From NCBI GenBank assembly GCA_009841265.1, contig VXMB01000009.1, positions 1,598,216 to 1,662,215 on the forward strand: a stretch of 64,000 nucleotides of DNA, given 5' to 3'. This DNA comes from Gemmatimonadota bacterium. GTDB taxonomy: Bacteria; JAAXHH01. The notes beneath the pieces were generated by a model. The model was not told the DNA's origin. It searched no databases and saw only the letters and a program-made list of their open reading frames with translations. How positions within the stretch are numbered: position 1 is the first letter of the stretch; each line of letters begins with the position of its first letter. The translations under genes and the position numbers were made by a program. Below, piece by piece: positions 8,975 to 17,339 of the stretch.

Positions 8975-8990
8975 ACAAAGGGAAGGAAGC

Positions 8991-10241
8991 ATGCACATCC
9001 TGGAACTCAAGACAAAGACCCTGCCGGACCTGTATTCCATCGCCCAGGAGCTCGACCTGCAAAGCTACACGGGCCTGCGGAAACAGGAACTGATCTTCAG
9101 CATTCTCCAGGCACAGACGGAGAAGGAAGGCGTGATATTCGGGGAGGGTGTACTCGAGGTGCTGCCGGACAACCGCTGCGGGTTTCTCCGGTCGCCGGAC
9201 TACAGCTACCTGCACGGCCCCGACGACATCTACGTGGCGCCGTCCCAGGTCAAGCGTTTCGACCTGCGCACCGGGGACACCATCTCGGGACAGATCCGGC
9301 CGCCCAAGGACGGGGAGCGCTTCTTCGCGCTGCTCAGGGTGGACACGGTCAATTTCGACAACCCCGAAGCGAGCAAGGAACGGACGCTCTTCGACAACCT
9401 GACGCCCATCTACCCGCTGGAGCGCTTCCAGCTCGAATACATGAAGGACAAGCTGCCGACGCGGGTCATGGACCTGCTGACGCCAATCGGCAAGGGGCAG
9501 CGCGGACTGATCGTGTCGCCGCCGAAGGCCGGGAAGACCATGCTGCTGCAGGAGATCGCCAACGCCATCACGGACAATCACCCCGAGGTGGTGCTCATGG
9601 TCCTGCTCATCGACGAACGGCCGGAAGAGGTGACCGACATGGAACGGTCGGTCCAGGGCGAGGTGATCAGTTCCACCTTCGACGAGCCGCCGGAGCGTCA
9701 CGTGGCGGTCTCGGACATGGTCCTGGAGAAGGCCAAGCGGCTGGTGGAACACGGCCGTGACGTGGTCATCCTGCTCGACAGCATTACGCGCCTGGCGCGG
9801 GCCCACAACGCGGTGACGCCCCACAGCGGCAAGATCCTGTCCGGAGGTATCGACGCCAACGCGCTGCAGAAGCCGCGGCGTTTCTTCGGCGCGGCGCGGA
9901 ACATCGAGGAAGGCGGGAGCCTGACCATCGTGGCCACGGCGCTAATCGAGACCGGCAGCCGGATGGACGAAGGCATCTTCGAGGAATTCAAGGGCACGGG
10001 CAACATGGAACTGGAGCTCAGCCGCAAGCTGGCGAACCGGTGGATCTTCCCGGCGATCGACCTGAGCGCGTCGTCCACCCGCAAGGCGGAACTCCTCCTG
10101 GAACCGGATATCCTGGGCAAGGTGAAGATCCTGCGGAAATTCCTGGACGGCCTGGGACCCGTGGAAGCCATGGAACTGATGACCGAGCGCCTCTCGCGGA
10201 CGCCGACGAACGTGAATTTCCTCAAGTCCATGAACGAGTAG
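8991..10241 (+). CDS. rho: Transcription termination factor Rho
   Basis: A 416-residue hexameric RNA helicase (E. coli Rho is 419). Visible parts are the Rho_N helical segment ([13 protein letters not shown], residues 10-25), the cold-shock RNA-binding domain ([16 protein letters not shown], ~50-130), the P-loop [11 protein letters not shown] near residue 180, Walker [14 protein letters not shown], and the Q-/R-loop region ([16 protein letters not shown]). All key motifs look intact. A clear GGAAGG precedes the ATG. The gene is alone and led by a long structured leader, which suggests self-regulated expression as is known for rho in enterobacteria; that part is inference. Confidence 0.97.
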   Translation: MHILELKTKTLPDLYSIAQELDLQSYTGLRKQELIFSILQAQTEKEGVIFGEGVLEVLPDNRCGFLRSPDYSYLHGPDDIYVAPSQVKRFDLRTGDTISGQIRPPKDGERFFALLRVDTVNFDNPEASKERTLFDNLTPIYPLERFQLEYMKDKLPTRVMDLLTPIGKGQRGLIVSPPKAGKTMLLQEIANAITDNHPEVVLMVLLIDERPEEVTDMERSVQGEVISSTFDEPPERHVAVSDMVLEKAKRLVEHGRDVVILLDSITRLARAHNAVTPHSGKILSGGIDANALQKPRRFFGAARNIEEGGSLTIVATALIETGSRMDEGIFEEFKGTGNMELELSRKLANRWIFPAIDLSASSTRKAELLLEPDILGKVKILRKFLDGLGPVEAMELMTERLSRTPTNVNFLKSMNE

Positions 10242-10264
10242 CGGCGTGCACGTCAGCTCGAGTT

Positions 10265-10283
10265 GAGGGCCGGCCAGGCCCTC
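10265..10283 (+). terminator. Hairpin downstream of rho
   Basis: GAGGGCC, loop GGCCA-type, GGCCCTC, 24 bases after the rho stop and before the end of the convergent gene. There is no T-run, so intrinsic termination is doubtful. Confidence 0.35.
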
Positions 10284-10322
10284 GCGGTACCGGCGGGCGT
10301 ATCGCCGCCGGATGCCGCCCTT

Positions 10323-10601
10323 TCACTTCAGGCGCTTGTAGAATTCCCTGAATTTACGTTCCGACTCCGCCTTCTGCACCGGCGTCATGGCCTGGTAGAA
10401 TCCGCAGTCGTTCGCGAAGGAGGGCGAGAGGGAGCTTCGCCTCGGGACCTTGTAGGCCTCGAATTTGAAGGTATAGATCTCGCAGGTCACATCGTCCCCG
10501 TGCATGCCGGGCATGACGTGGACGCAGTCGGTGCAGTCGCGCCGCGTTTCCCCCAGGTGGCCGTGTGTCCGGTTGTGCATGATCGACTTCAGCTTGCTCA
10601 T
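10323..10601 (-). CDS. Small Cys-rich protein of unknown function
   Basis: A 92-residue soluble protein starting MSKLKSIMHN; the ATG is chosen because AGGAGG sits 7 bases upstream, whereas the Met two codons earlier abuts it. It contains HGHLGETRRDCTDC (a CxxC), then CEIYTF and NDCGFYQ, giving four Cys residues plus several His that could bind a metal. The C-terminus is basic and helical (ESERKFREFYKRLK). I do not recognise the family. It is divergent from the MFS gene and convergent with rho. Confidence 0.7.
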   Translation of the reverse strand: MSKLKSIMHNRTHGHLGETRRDCTDCVHVMPGMHGDDVTCEIYTFKFEAYKVPRRSSLSPSFANDCGFYQAMTPVQKAESERKFREFYKRLK

Positions 10602-10660
10602 CAGCATGCCTCCTGTAACATCTCCAACCGCAGTCTTACCATCAAAGTGATTAACCGAAG

Positions 10661-10687
10661 GGTATACGGACCACCCGCCCTTGTCAA
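10661..10687 (-). promoter_or_regulatory. Candidate promoter of the small Cys-rich gene
   Basis: On the minus strand: TTGACA (10682-10687), 15-bp spacer, TATACC (10661-10666). The spacer is short, so confidence is moderate. It lies about 60 bp upstream of the start. Confidence 0.4.
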
Positions 10688-10702
10688 CCGCAGGTCTGGC
10701 CC

Positions 10703-11980
10703 GTGACGACAAAAACAGGTTCGGCCCTCTCGTACACCCGGCTGCTCAGGGAGAACCGGACCTACCGGTTCGTCTGGCTGTCGCAGGTCGTATCCAACGC
10801 GGGGGACTGGTTCAATACGATCGCCGTGCTGGGCCTGACCCTCGCCCTGACAGGTTCCGGTCTCGCCCTGGGCATCGTCACGATCTGCCAGATGCTGCCG
10901 CCCTTCCTGATGACCCCGCTCGCCGGCGTCGTCGCCGAACGGTACGACCGTAAGCGGGTGATGATTACCGCCGATATCCTCCGGGCCGGCGTCGCCCTGG
11001 GATTCCTGCTGGTCGAAACGGCGGACGACGTCTGGATGCTTTACCTCTTCATGGCGCTGCTGTCCGGCCTGCAGCCCTTCTTCGACGTGACGCGCACGGC
11101 CGCGCTGCCGAGCATTGCCCGGGGCAAGGCGCTGTTGGCGGCCAACGCGCTGTCCAGTACGACCTGGGCCGCCATGTTGACCATCGGCTCCGCCGTCGGC
11201 GGCCTGGTCGCCGATCACCTGGGCCGGTCCGCCGCCTTTCAGTTGAACGCCTTCAGTTTCCTGGTGTCGGCAGTTTTCGTGGCCCGGATCGCCATTCCCG
11301 CCGCGTCCGGAGCGGGACAGCCGGTACGGTTCCTGTCGGATTTCATCGAGGGCTTGAAGTACATCGGCCGCGACCGGCCCACGCGGGTCTACCTGCCGGG
11401 CAAGGCCACCTGGGGACTCGCCGGGGGCGGCGCCGTGCTGCTCTACGCCGTGTTCGGGGGACAGGTCTACCGCGCGGGCGACACGGGTATCGCCATCCTT
11501 TACACGGCCCGGGGCCTGGGTACGCTCCTGGGCGCCGTGTTCATCAAGTTATTCGACACGATCCGGCTGGGTCAGTTGAGGACGGGTATCCTGGTCGGAC
11601 TGATCGGCTACGGCGCCTTCTTCATCCTGTTCTCGCAGGCCCCGTCCATCTGGCTGGCGGCGGTCTGCATCATCCTCGCCGCCGCGGGCAGCATGGTGAT
11701 GTGGGTCTATTCTTCCCTGGGGCTTCAACTCGTGGTGGACGAAGACTACCGCGGGAGAGTGTTCGCCGCGGACCACGGCCTGTTCACCCTGGCGTTCTCC
11801 ATTTCGACCCTGGGGACCGGCCTGCTGCTGGACGCCCTGGCGGCGCGCATGGTGGCCTTCATGGCGGGAGCGGCCGGCATCGTGATCGTCGTCGCCTGGT
11901 ACCTCTTCGCCCGCCGCATTCCCTTAGGCGGAATCCATCCCGGCCAGGAAGACGGCCAGGACGGCGGCCAGGATGACTAA
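10703..11980 (+). CDS. MFS transporter (EntS/MFS_3-like)
   Basis: A 425-residue inner-membrane protein with about twelve hydrophobic segments. The start RENRTYRFVWLSQVVSNAGDW and the LAGVVAERYDRKRVMI loop are typical of the MFS_3/enterobactin-exporter-like group, which mostly export small molecules. A GTG start is used. The C-terminal tail is hydrophilic with DGQD-type repeats, and its last codons lie in the first copy of a 37-bp tandem duplication shared with the end of the convergent gene. Substrate unknown. Confidence 0.85.
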   Translation: MTTKTGSALSYTRLLRENRTYRFVWLSQVVSNAGDWFNTIAVLGLTLALTGSGLALGIVTICQMLPPFLMTPLAGVVAERYDRKRVMITADILRAGVALGFLLVETADDVWMLYLFMALLSGLQPFFDVTRTAALPSIARGKALLAANALSSTTWAAMLTIGSAVGGLVADHLGRSAAFQLNAFSFLVSAVFVARIAIPAASGAGQPVRFLSDFIEGLKYIGRDRPTRVYLPGKATWGLAGGGAVLLYAVFGGQVYRAGDTGIAILYTARGLGTLLGAVFIKLFDTIRLGQLRTGILVGLIGYGAFFILFSQAPSIWLAAVCIILAAAGSMVMWVYSSLGLQLVVDEDYRGRVFAADHGLFTLAFSISTLGTGLLLDALAARMVAFMAGAAGIVIVVAWYLFARRIPLGGIHPGQEDGQDGGQDD

Positions 11981-12038
11981 CGCCTCACGCGGTAGCGCTC
12001 CCGGCCAGGACGACTAACGCCTCACGTGGTAGCGCTCC
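11965..12038. repeat. 37-bp tandem duplication at convergent gene ends
   Basis: Copy 1 is 11965-12001 and copy 2 is 12002-12038, directly adjacent, with two mismatches. Each copy holds a stop codon usable by the MFS gene and the final codons plus stop of the leftward gene (RYxVRR-stop). Confidence 0.93.
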
Positions 12039-12862
12039 AGCCGTTCGAAGTCTTCGATGTTCTGGTCCACGAAGGCCTTGATCTTGAGGTGTCCGTCCCG
12101 GAGTTCCAGGCCGTCCAGGGTCTTGGGAATGAAGAAGAAAACACGCTGGAAGAACCCCGCCACACCCCGCTTCCGGCCAGACAGGCCCTCGAAGTCGGTG
12201 TACCGCGCCCATTCCAGTTCGTCGTGCAGTGCCAGCTTCACCAGGTAGCTCGTCCGGGGTCCGCCGTCATCGGTATACGAGGTCTCGGCGCCGTGGACGA
12301 TCACGTCGGCGTTCAGGATGTCCCGGTCGAAGCGGAACGTGTAGTTCATGTCGTAGAGCGCGCGAATGTGGACCAGGAAATCGCCTGACCGGGCGGCATC
12401 GGGGCTGAAAAAGAGGTATGAAACGTGGTGGAGCGGAAAGGTGAGGCCCAGGGAAAACCCCTTCGTCAGCGCTTCGTCGATCGCCTCCCCGCCGGCGTAG
12501 AGCGGCAGGTTTCGTTCGGCGATCCACCGGGCCAGCACCACGTTGACCCGCAACAGCGTGAGCGTATCCTGTTCCGCAGCGGTAAACATGTCAATTAAGT
12601 CCGCCGCGTTCAGCCGGAGGGCCGTGGAATCGCCGGCAAAGGCGCGCAGACCCGGGGGAACGGGCTGCGGCTCCCGCTGTTCCAGTTCGGCCAGGAAGGC
12701 ATCCAGGTGGGGTGTGGCCGGTTCGAAGGCCTTCAGGTCGCCCGGAGGAGCAAGGACCAGCCAGGCGGCGCATAACCACGCCAGCGGGAGCGCCCTGGCG
12801 CATAACCACGCCAGCGGGAGCGCCCTGCCGTAACCTGCATACCCACGGATTGCGCTCCTCAT
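12014..12862 (-). CDS. Secreted hypothetical protein with duplicated signal-peptide core
   Basis: A 282-residue protein not recognised by family. The first ~45 residues are hydrophobic and contain RALPLAWLCA twice in tandem, produced by a perfect 30-bp duplication; a Cys follows, but there is no clean lipobox. The mature part is mixed alpha/beta with MFTAAEQDTLTLLRVN and a basic C-terminus (ENIEDFERLERYHVRR-like). AGGGGA precedes the ATG. The final codons lie in copy 2 of the 37-bp duplication; an upstream remnant of the same 3' end is in copy 1. Export is likely; role unknown. Confidence 0.75.
   Translation of the reverse strand: MRSAIRGYAGYGRALPLAWLCARALPLAWLCAAWLVLAPPGDLKAFEPATPHLDAFLAELEQREPQPVPPGLRAFAGDSTALRLNAADLIDMFTAAEQDTLTLLRVNVVLARWIAERNLPLYAGGEAIDEALTKGFSLGLTFPLHHVSYLFFSPDAARSGDFLVHIRALYDMNYTFRFDRDILNADVIVHGAETSYTDDGGPRTSYLVKLALHDELEWARYTDFEGLSGRKRGVAGFFQRVFFFIPKTLDGLELRDGHLKIKAFVDQNIEDFERLERYHVRR
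12767..12826. repeat. Perfect 30-bp tandem repeat in a signal peptide
   Basis: Units 12767-12796 and 12797-12826 are identical and in frame, each encoding RALPLAWLCA. Confidence 0.95.
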
Positions 12863-12892
12863 GCCGATTCCCCTGTAGTCCGTGGTTCGACC

Positions 12893-12914
12893 GGTCTGGT
12901 CTGGTCTGGTCTGG
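12893..12914. repeat. GGTCT pentanucleotide repeat
   Basis: Four uninterrupted GGTCT units plus GG, in the 79-bp gap between the hypothetical gene and the first cyclophilin gene. Confidence 0.85.
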
Positions 12915-12941
12915 CCTGATTTGGCCGGGCTTGGTCCGGTC

Positions 12942-13601
12942 TTACTGAACCCGCTCTATGGTCAGTTTCTCCAGCACGATGTCGAAAAGGGGTCGGTCGC
13001 TCCGCGTCTGCACTCGGCCGATGGCGTTTACCACTTCCTGGCCCTTCATGACCTGGCCGAAGATGGTATAGCCTCCGTCCAGGTACGACTTCGGACCGTG
13101 GGTGATGAAGAACTGGCTGCCCGCGGTATCCGGCGATCCCGCGTTGGCCATGGCCAGCCGGCCCGGGCGGTCGAAACGCAGCGAGCCCCGGATTTCGCCT
13201 TTGATTTCATATCCCGGACCGCCCTGGCCCGTGCCCGTGGGGTCGCCGCCCTGGATCATGAAGTTGGGTATGACCCGGTGAAAGAGGGTCCCGTCGTAGT
13301 ACGGACGCTTTACCTCCCGCCCGGTTTTGGGGTCCTTGAAGGCCCGGGTGCCCTCGGCAAGCCCGATGAAGTTATCCACGGTGGCGGGCGCCAGCCGGTC
13401 GAAGAGCTTGCAGATGATAACCCCCATGTTGGTCTGGAACACGGCGTAGGTACCCGGCCCCAGGGCCTGGGAGGCCAGTTCACCGGTCTCCGACTGCGCC
13501 GCGTCGTTCGACTGGACGGGCGGATTCGCCACGGCCCATGCGGAACAGGCGACGAGCCCCGCCAGCGCGGCGGTTATCGCGGTGATACGTATCCTTCTCA
13601 T
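12942..13601 (-). CDS. Peptidyl-prolyl cis-trans isomerase, cyclophilin type (exported)
   Basis: A 219-residue envelope cyclophilin. An N-terminal signal peptide ends LVAC/SAWA, compatible with a lipoprotein Cys at 19 or signal peptidase I cleavage. The cyclophilin domain covers about 50-218, with the catalytic FHRVIPNFMIQGGDPTGTG block and GSQFFITHGP; the usual cyclosporin-contact Trp is replaced (SYLDGGYTIFG). It catalyses proline isomerisation of exported proteins. It starts three bases after the stop of a paralogous cyclophilin gene, so the two form an operon. Confidence 0.93.
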   Translation of the reverse strand: MRRIRITAITAALAGLVACSAWAVANPPVQSNDAAQSETGELASQALGPGTYAVFQTNMGVIICKLFDRLAPATVDNFIGLAEGTRAFKDPKTGREVKRPYYDGTLFHRVIPNFMIQGGDPTGTGQGGPGYEIKGEIRGSLRFDRPGRLAMANAGSPDTAGSQFFITHGPKSYLDGGYTIFGQVMKGQEVVNAIGRVQTRSDRPLFDIVLEKLTIERVQ

Positions 13602-13604
13602 CGG

Positions 13605-14222
13605 TTACTCGCCCTCCCCTCTGACCACGGTCACTTTCACGATGCTGACTTCTTCAATGGGCCGCGACTGGTTCGCGGGCACCTCCGAAATGGCGTCGGC
13701 CACTTCCTGTCCTTCCACGACCTGGCCGAAGATGGTGTGCACCATGTCGAGATGGGGCGTAGGCGCTACCGTGATGAAGATCTGTCCGCCGTTGGTGTTG
13801 GGGCCGCGATGCGCCATGGCCAGACGGCCGGGCTGGTCGAAACGCAGTTCCTCGCGCAACTCGTCATCGAACACGAATCCTGGGCTGCCCATGCCGGTGC
13901 CGGCCGGATCGCCGGTCTGGATCATGAAGTTCGGAATGACCCGGTGAAAGATCACGCCGTCATAGTAAGGCGTACCGGACATGGTCTCATTGGTTACCGG
14001 GTGGATCCACTCCCGCGTGCCTTCGGCCAGGCTCGAGATGATGTCCACGGTCATGGGCGTCTTGTCGGGGTACAATTCGCATTTTATGGTGCCCAGGGTG
14101 GTTTCGATGATCAACATGTTTGCGGGTTCTCCGCTGGTTTCGGGTTGGTCGGACGACTCGCCGCAGGACGCGGCCAGGAACAGCACGAGTAATGCGGACA
14201 TAAACAGGCCCGGAATGCGCAT
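13605..14222 (-). CDS. Peptidyl-prolyl cis-trans isomerase, cyclophilin type (lipoprotein)
   Basis: A 205-residue cyclophilin lipoprotein: signal peptide MRIPGLFMSALLVLFLAASC with lipidated Cys at 20, then a short linker and the isomerase domain. FHRVIPNFMIQTGDPAGTG is intact, while GSQFFI reads GGQIFI and the Trp position is His (PHLDMVHTIFG), so peptide specificity may differ from its neighbour. The ATG has GGAGG eight bases upstream; an upstream in-frame extension of 50 codons has no such site. It lies 56 bases after the radical SAM gene and is probably part of the same leftward unit. Confidence 0.93.
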   Translation of the reverse strand: MRIPGLFMSALLVLFLAASCGESSDQPETSGEPANMLIIETTLGTIKCELYPDKTPMTVDIISSLAEGTREWIHPVTNETMSGTPYYDGVIFHRVIPNFMIQTGDPAGTGMGSPGFVFDDELREELRFDQPGRLAMAHRGPNTNGGQIFITVAPTPHLDMVHTIFGQVVEGQEVADAISEVPANQSRPIEEVSIVKVTVVRGEGE

Positions 14223-14278
14223 CTTTCGCCTCCACTGACTTGGAATGATGGTCTGACACCGGCTTCTCCGTCCAGGGG

Positions 14279-16111
14279 TCAGACCGCGGTATGCCCCGCT
14301 TCCGGCCGGCCGGCGCTGGGCGCGGACTGCCGTTTGCGGTAAGGCAGTCGGTGACTCTTCCGGTACTCCCACTGGAGCCGGTGGTTCTCCTTCTCCGTCG
14401 AAATGAAGTCCCAGGGAAGCGACTGCAGGTCCGCCATGTCCCCGAGATACTGCGAGGTATCCATCCCCAGCTCCGCCGCGGCGCGTTTCCAGTCGCCTTC
14501 CCGCCGCGCGGTTTCCATCAGGAATCCACTCAGTTCACGGCCGCCGCGGGACAGGATGGCCTCGAAATAGGCGGACTTCAGGCTTTCGTGCTTGACGTCC
14601 ACCCCCGCTGTTCCGCGCAGAGCCTTCTGAATGCGGTTCAACTTGCGCTTGACCTCCTTCGGAGACGCCATGGGACTCCACTGGAAGGGCGTCAACGCTT
14701 TCGGCACGAAGGGGTTGATGCTCAACCGCAGCCGTCCGCCCGGTTCCCCGCACTCCCGCTGCAGGCGGGCAAGCCGGCGCGTCATCTCGATGAGTTCCTC
14801 GATGTCCGCGTCGGTCTCCGTCGGCAGGCCGACCATGTAGTACACCTTGAGGTGCTTGATGCCCTTCTCCAGAATCCTTCGTGCGCCGGTCAGGATTTCT
14901 TCCGAGGATATGGGCTTGTTGATCGCCTTGCGAAGCCTTTCCGAACCGGCTTCAGGCGCGATGGTCATGGTTCGCAGCCCCGTCTTCAGCATCAGCCTCA
15001 GCAGGCTGTCCGGGACCAGGTCGACCCGTACCGACGAAACGCCCACACGGAGACCGGTTTCCTCCAGGCCCGCACAGAGTTCGTCGAGGTGGGGATAGTC
15101 GCACATGGCCGAGCTGACCAGGCCCACGGCTTTCAGCCCCTCCTTGCCGTCGCGCGCCAGGGACGCATTCTTCGACCGGATGACGTCGAGTATGGTATCC
15201 GGCTTCAATGCGCGGAACTTCGGATAAACGTAACTTACGGCGCAGAAACGGCACCGGCGGGGACACCCCCGGGAGATCTCGATAAGCAGCATGTCGCCGA
15301 ACTCGGTGTCGGGCGTGAGGACGGCGGAATGGGCGGGATAGTCCTCGAAGTCGCGCACCTGCTGCTTGGCGATCCGTCCGACGGGAGCGCTTTCCGCTTC
15401 GGCCGCCGGGGCATCGCATCCGGTGTCCGAGTCATCGCATCCGAAATCGGCATTTGAGGCCATCCCGGCATCCGTGACCGCCCCGACGGCCGGCGCCCCC
15501 TCCCGCTCACCCGGGGAAGCGGTCTGCAGGGACGGCACATACATGCCCGCCAGCGACATGGTATGGGCGAGATGGCGTTCCCGGTCCAATCCCTGGTCCG
15601 CGAGGTAGCGGTCTATGTAGGCGTAAGCCGCCTCTTCGCCGTCGCCTATGACCATCACGTCGGCGAAATCCGCCAGGGGCTCCGGGTTGATGTAGGTAAT
15701 TGCGCCTCCGATCAGCACGATCGGATCGAAGCGCGTCCGGTTTTCTGCGAGCACCGGAACGCGGGCGAGTTCCAGGATGCGGACCAGGTTGGGATAGTCG
15801 TTCTCGAAGGATATAGAGAAGGCCACGATGTCGCACGAACCGAGCGGCAGCCCGGATTCGAGCGTAACCAGCGGCTTGCGGGATCTGGAAAGTGCTTCTA
15901 GGCCGGAAGGTTCCGGGAGAAAGGCGCGTTCGCAGACGACGTCGTCCCGTTCGTTGAGGTGACGGTAGATGGTCTGGAAACCCAGGTTCGACATGCCGAG
16001 GTAGTAGGTATTGGGGTATACCAGGGCGATTCGAACGGCCTTGCCGCCCGGATTCTTGTAAATGGTCCCCCGTTCGCGGGCGAGGGTTTCCGCCAGGGAT
16101 TGTCCGAACAT
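14279..16111 (-). CDS. B12-binding radical SAM protein (TIGR03960-like)
   Basis: A 610-residue cytoplasmic enzyme. Residues 1-~190 form a cobalamin-binding-like Rossmann region (VALVYPNTYYLGMSNLGFQ). A low-complexity acidic linker of ~60 residues (~200-260) follows, then the radical SAM core with the 4Fe-4S motif GCPRRCRFCAVSYVYP near residue 285 and the SAM-binding VGLPTETDADIEELI region. The family is widespread but functionally unclear and is sometimes split or fused to TIGR03936. The linker looks like an expansion (repeated ASD/SDTGCD-type units). GGAAGGG precedes the ATG and a good promoter lies 90 bp upstream. Confidence 0.88.
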   Translation of the reverse strand: MFGQSLAETLARERGTIYKNPGGKAVRIALVYPNTYYLGMSNLGFQTIYRHLNERDDVVCERAFLPEPSGLEALSRSRKPLVTLESGLPLGSCDIVAFSISFENDYPNLVRILELARVPVLAENRTRFDPIVLIGGAITYINPEPLADFADVMVIGDGEEAAYAYIDRYLADQGLDRERHLAHTMSLAGMYVPSLQTASPGEREGAPAVGAVTDAGMASNADFGCDDSDTGCDAPAAEAESAPVGRIAKQQVRDFEDYPAHSAVLTPDTEFGDMLLIEISRGCPRRCRFCAVSYVYPKFRALKPDTILDVIRSKNASLARDGKEGLKAVGLVSSAMCDYPHLDELCAGLEETGLRVGVSSVRVDLVPDSLLRLMLKTGLRTMTIAPEAGSERLRKAINKPISSEEILTGARRILEKGIKHLKVYYMVGLPTETDADIEELIEMTRRLARLQRECGEPGGRLRLSINPFVPKALTPFQWSPMASPKEVKRKLNRIQKALRGTAGVDVKHESLKSAYFEAILSRGGRELSGFLMETARREGDWKRAAAELGMDTSQYLGDMADLQSLPWDFISTEKENHRLQWEYRKSHRLPYRKRQSAPSAGRPEAGHTAV

Positions 16112-16202
16112 GCACCCTTCCGAAACGCTGATCGGCCCCGTGGTCCCGCTTGCCTGGCCGCACCGGACCGATCGTCCGTGTCACCATCCGCTATGGACGG
16201 CC

Positions 16203-16231
16203 AAAATACAGTCCCGGGACCCGGGTGTCAA
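16203..16231 (-). promoter_or_regulatory. Promoter of the B12/radical SAM gene
   Basis: Minus strand TTGACA (16226-16231), 17-bp spacer, TATTTT (16203-16208); start codon about 90 bp downstream. Confidence 0.6.
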
Positions 16232-16278
16232 GGCTCGCGCCAGGGCAGGCACCGCGGCTGCGGCGGTGCGGGATAGGC

Positions 16279-16307
16279 TTGACACGCCGCGTTCCCGCGG
16301 TTAGTTT
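16279..16307 (+). promoter_or_regulatory. Candidate promoter of the PorD-like gene
   Basis: TTGACA (16279-16284), 17-bp spacer, TAGTTT (16302-16307). Divergent from the radical SAM promoter; start codon at 16357. Confidence 0.45.
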
Positions 16308-16356
16308 TCCGACAAACGATGGCTGTTGCGGTACCCCGTATACCGGGAGCCTGCGC

Positions 16357-17280
16357 ATGGATGTGATGAACCACCGAAAGACCCGGAAAAGACCGTGGAT
16401 ACCGGCCGGCGTACTGGCGCTCTGCCTGCTGGCGATTCCACCGCTGGAGGCCCGCGGGCAACAGGTAAGAGCCGACGTCATGGCGCACCTGGAAGCCCTG
16501 CCCGTCCTGCACCGCGAACAGATGGCGGACTTCGGCCTCACGCTCGCCGACTACATCGAAGAATGGGACTGGCTGGAAGAGGACCTGCCCGAACCGGTAC
16601 ACGTGGGCATCGAAGCCATTCTGGCCTTTATGGGCAGCGCGGTAAAGACCCAGTACGGCTCGCGCCTCACCGTGTACAGCGGAACGGACCTGAAATACCT
16701 GGACCGGTGGTGGTTTTTCGAGTACGAACGGGAAGACTATCTGCAACATGACGACCAGCAGTTCAACGCCTTGACGTGGCTGATCGACTACTACGTGCAC
16801 ATCATGATCGGACACGCGCTGGACAAGTACACGGATTTCGGCGGCCAGAGCCATTTCCAGCGCGCCAATGCCATCGCGCTGGACGGCCGGTTCAGCCGCG
16901 AATTCCAGCGGGGGTGGGACGAACGGCTGGACCTGATCGACGGAATTCTGGCCGAAGACTACAAGCCCTACCGCCTGGTCCGGAACCGGTATTACCGGGG
17001 GCTGGCGGCGCAAAAGGATAACAAGCTGGTGGAGGCCCGCACCCTTTGCCGCGAGGCCGTGGATTTAATGGCGGAAATCCACGAGAAGAACCCGAGAGAC
17101 AAGTGGCTGAGTGAGTTCCTGAACGCCCACTACCTGCAGCTGGCGGATGTTTTCAGCTCGGAATCACCCACCGAAGTGCCCGATGCGGAATCTTCCAGGG
17201 AAGCCTACGACATGCTCATCAAGATCGATCCCACGCACCGGGCGACCTACGAAGAGCATGCGGAGCAGGTGGGCAGATGA
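16357..17280 (+). CDS. DUF4835 / PorD-like secreted protein
   Basis: A 307-residue protein with a signal peptide (ALCLLAIPPLEARG). The central region, DQQFNALTWLIDYYVHIMIG...DKYTDFGGQSHFQRA, followed by YYRGL, matches my memory of the DUF4835 family, whose best-known member is the Bacteroidota type IX secretion component PorD. Start: the first of two nearby ATGs, with GGGAG upstream; a longer frame from 16150 would lack a signal sequence. No other T9SS gene is visible here, so a PorD role is not established. Family assignment is by motif memory only. Confidence 0.7.
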   Translation: MDVMNHRKTRKRPWIPAGVLALCLLAIPPLEARGQQVRADVMAHLEALPVLHREQMADFGLTLADYIEEWDWLEEDLPEPVHVGIEAILAFMGSAVKTQYGSRLTVYSGTDLKYLDRWWFFEYEREDYLQHDDQQFNALTWLIDYYVHIMIGHALDKYTDFGGQSHFQRANAIALDGRFSREFQRGWDERLDLIDGILAEDYKPYRLVRNRYYRGLAAQKDNKLVEARTLCREAVDLMAEIHEKNPRDKWLSEFLNAHYLQLADVFSSESPTEVPDAESSREAYDMLIKIDPTHRATYEEHAEQVGR

Positions 17281-17339
17281 ATCTGCGGACCGGGCGGGCG
17301 GCAAGACCCGGCGGGCCGGGCGTGCCGGGCCGGGCTGTG

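Larger units (their letters stand above)
8490..8990 (+). other. 500-bp non-coding leader region of rho
   Basis: The gap between the oppC-like gene and rho holds no convincing gene. It contains a promoter at 8549-8576, a hairpin CCGCGC/GCGCGG at 8764-8783, a strong 9-bp hairpin at 8912-8934 and a short hairpin followed by T residues at 8949-8974, just before the ribosome-binding site. The transcript leader would be about 410 nt. Confidence 0.6.

Noticed and set aside
10265..10283. Strong intrinsic terminator after rho
   Set aside because: Stem is good but no T-run follows; listed only at low confidence.
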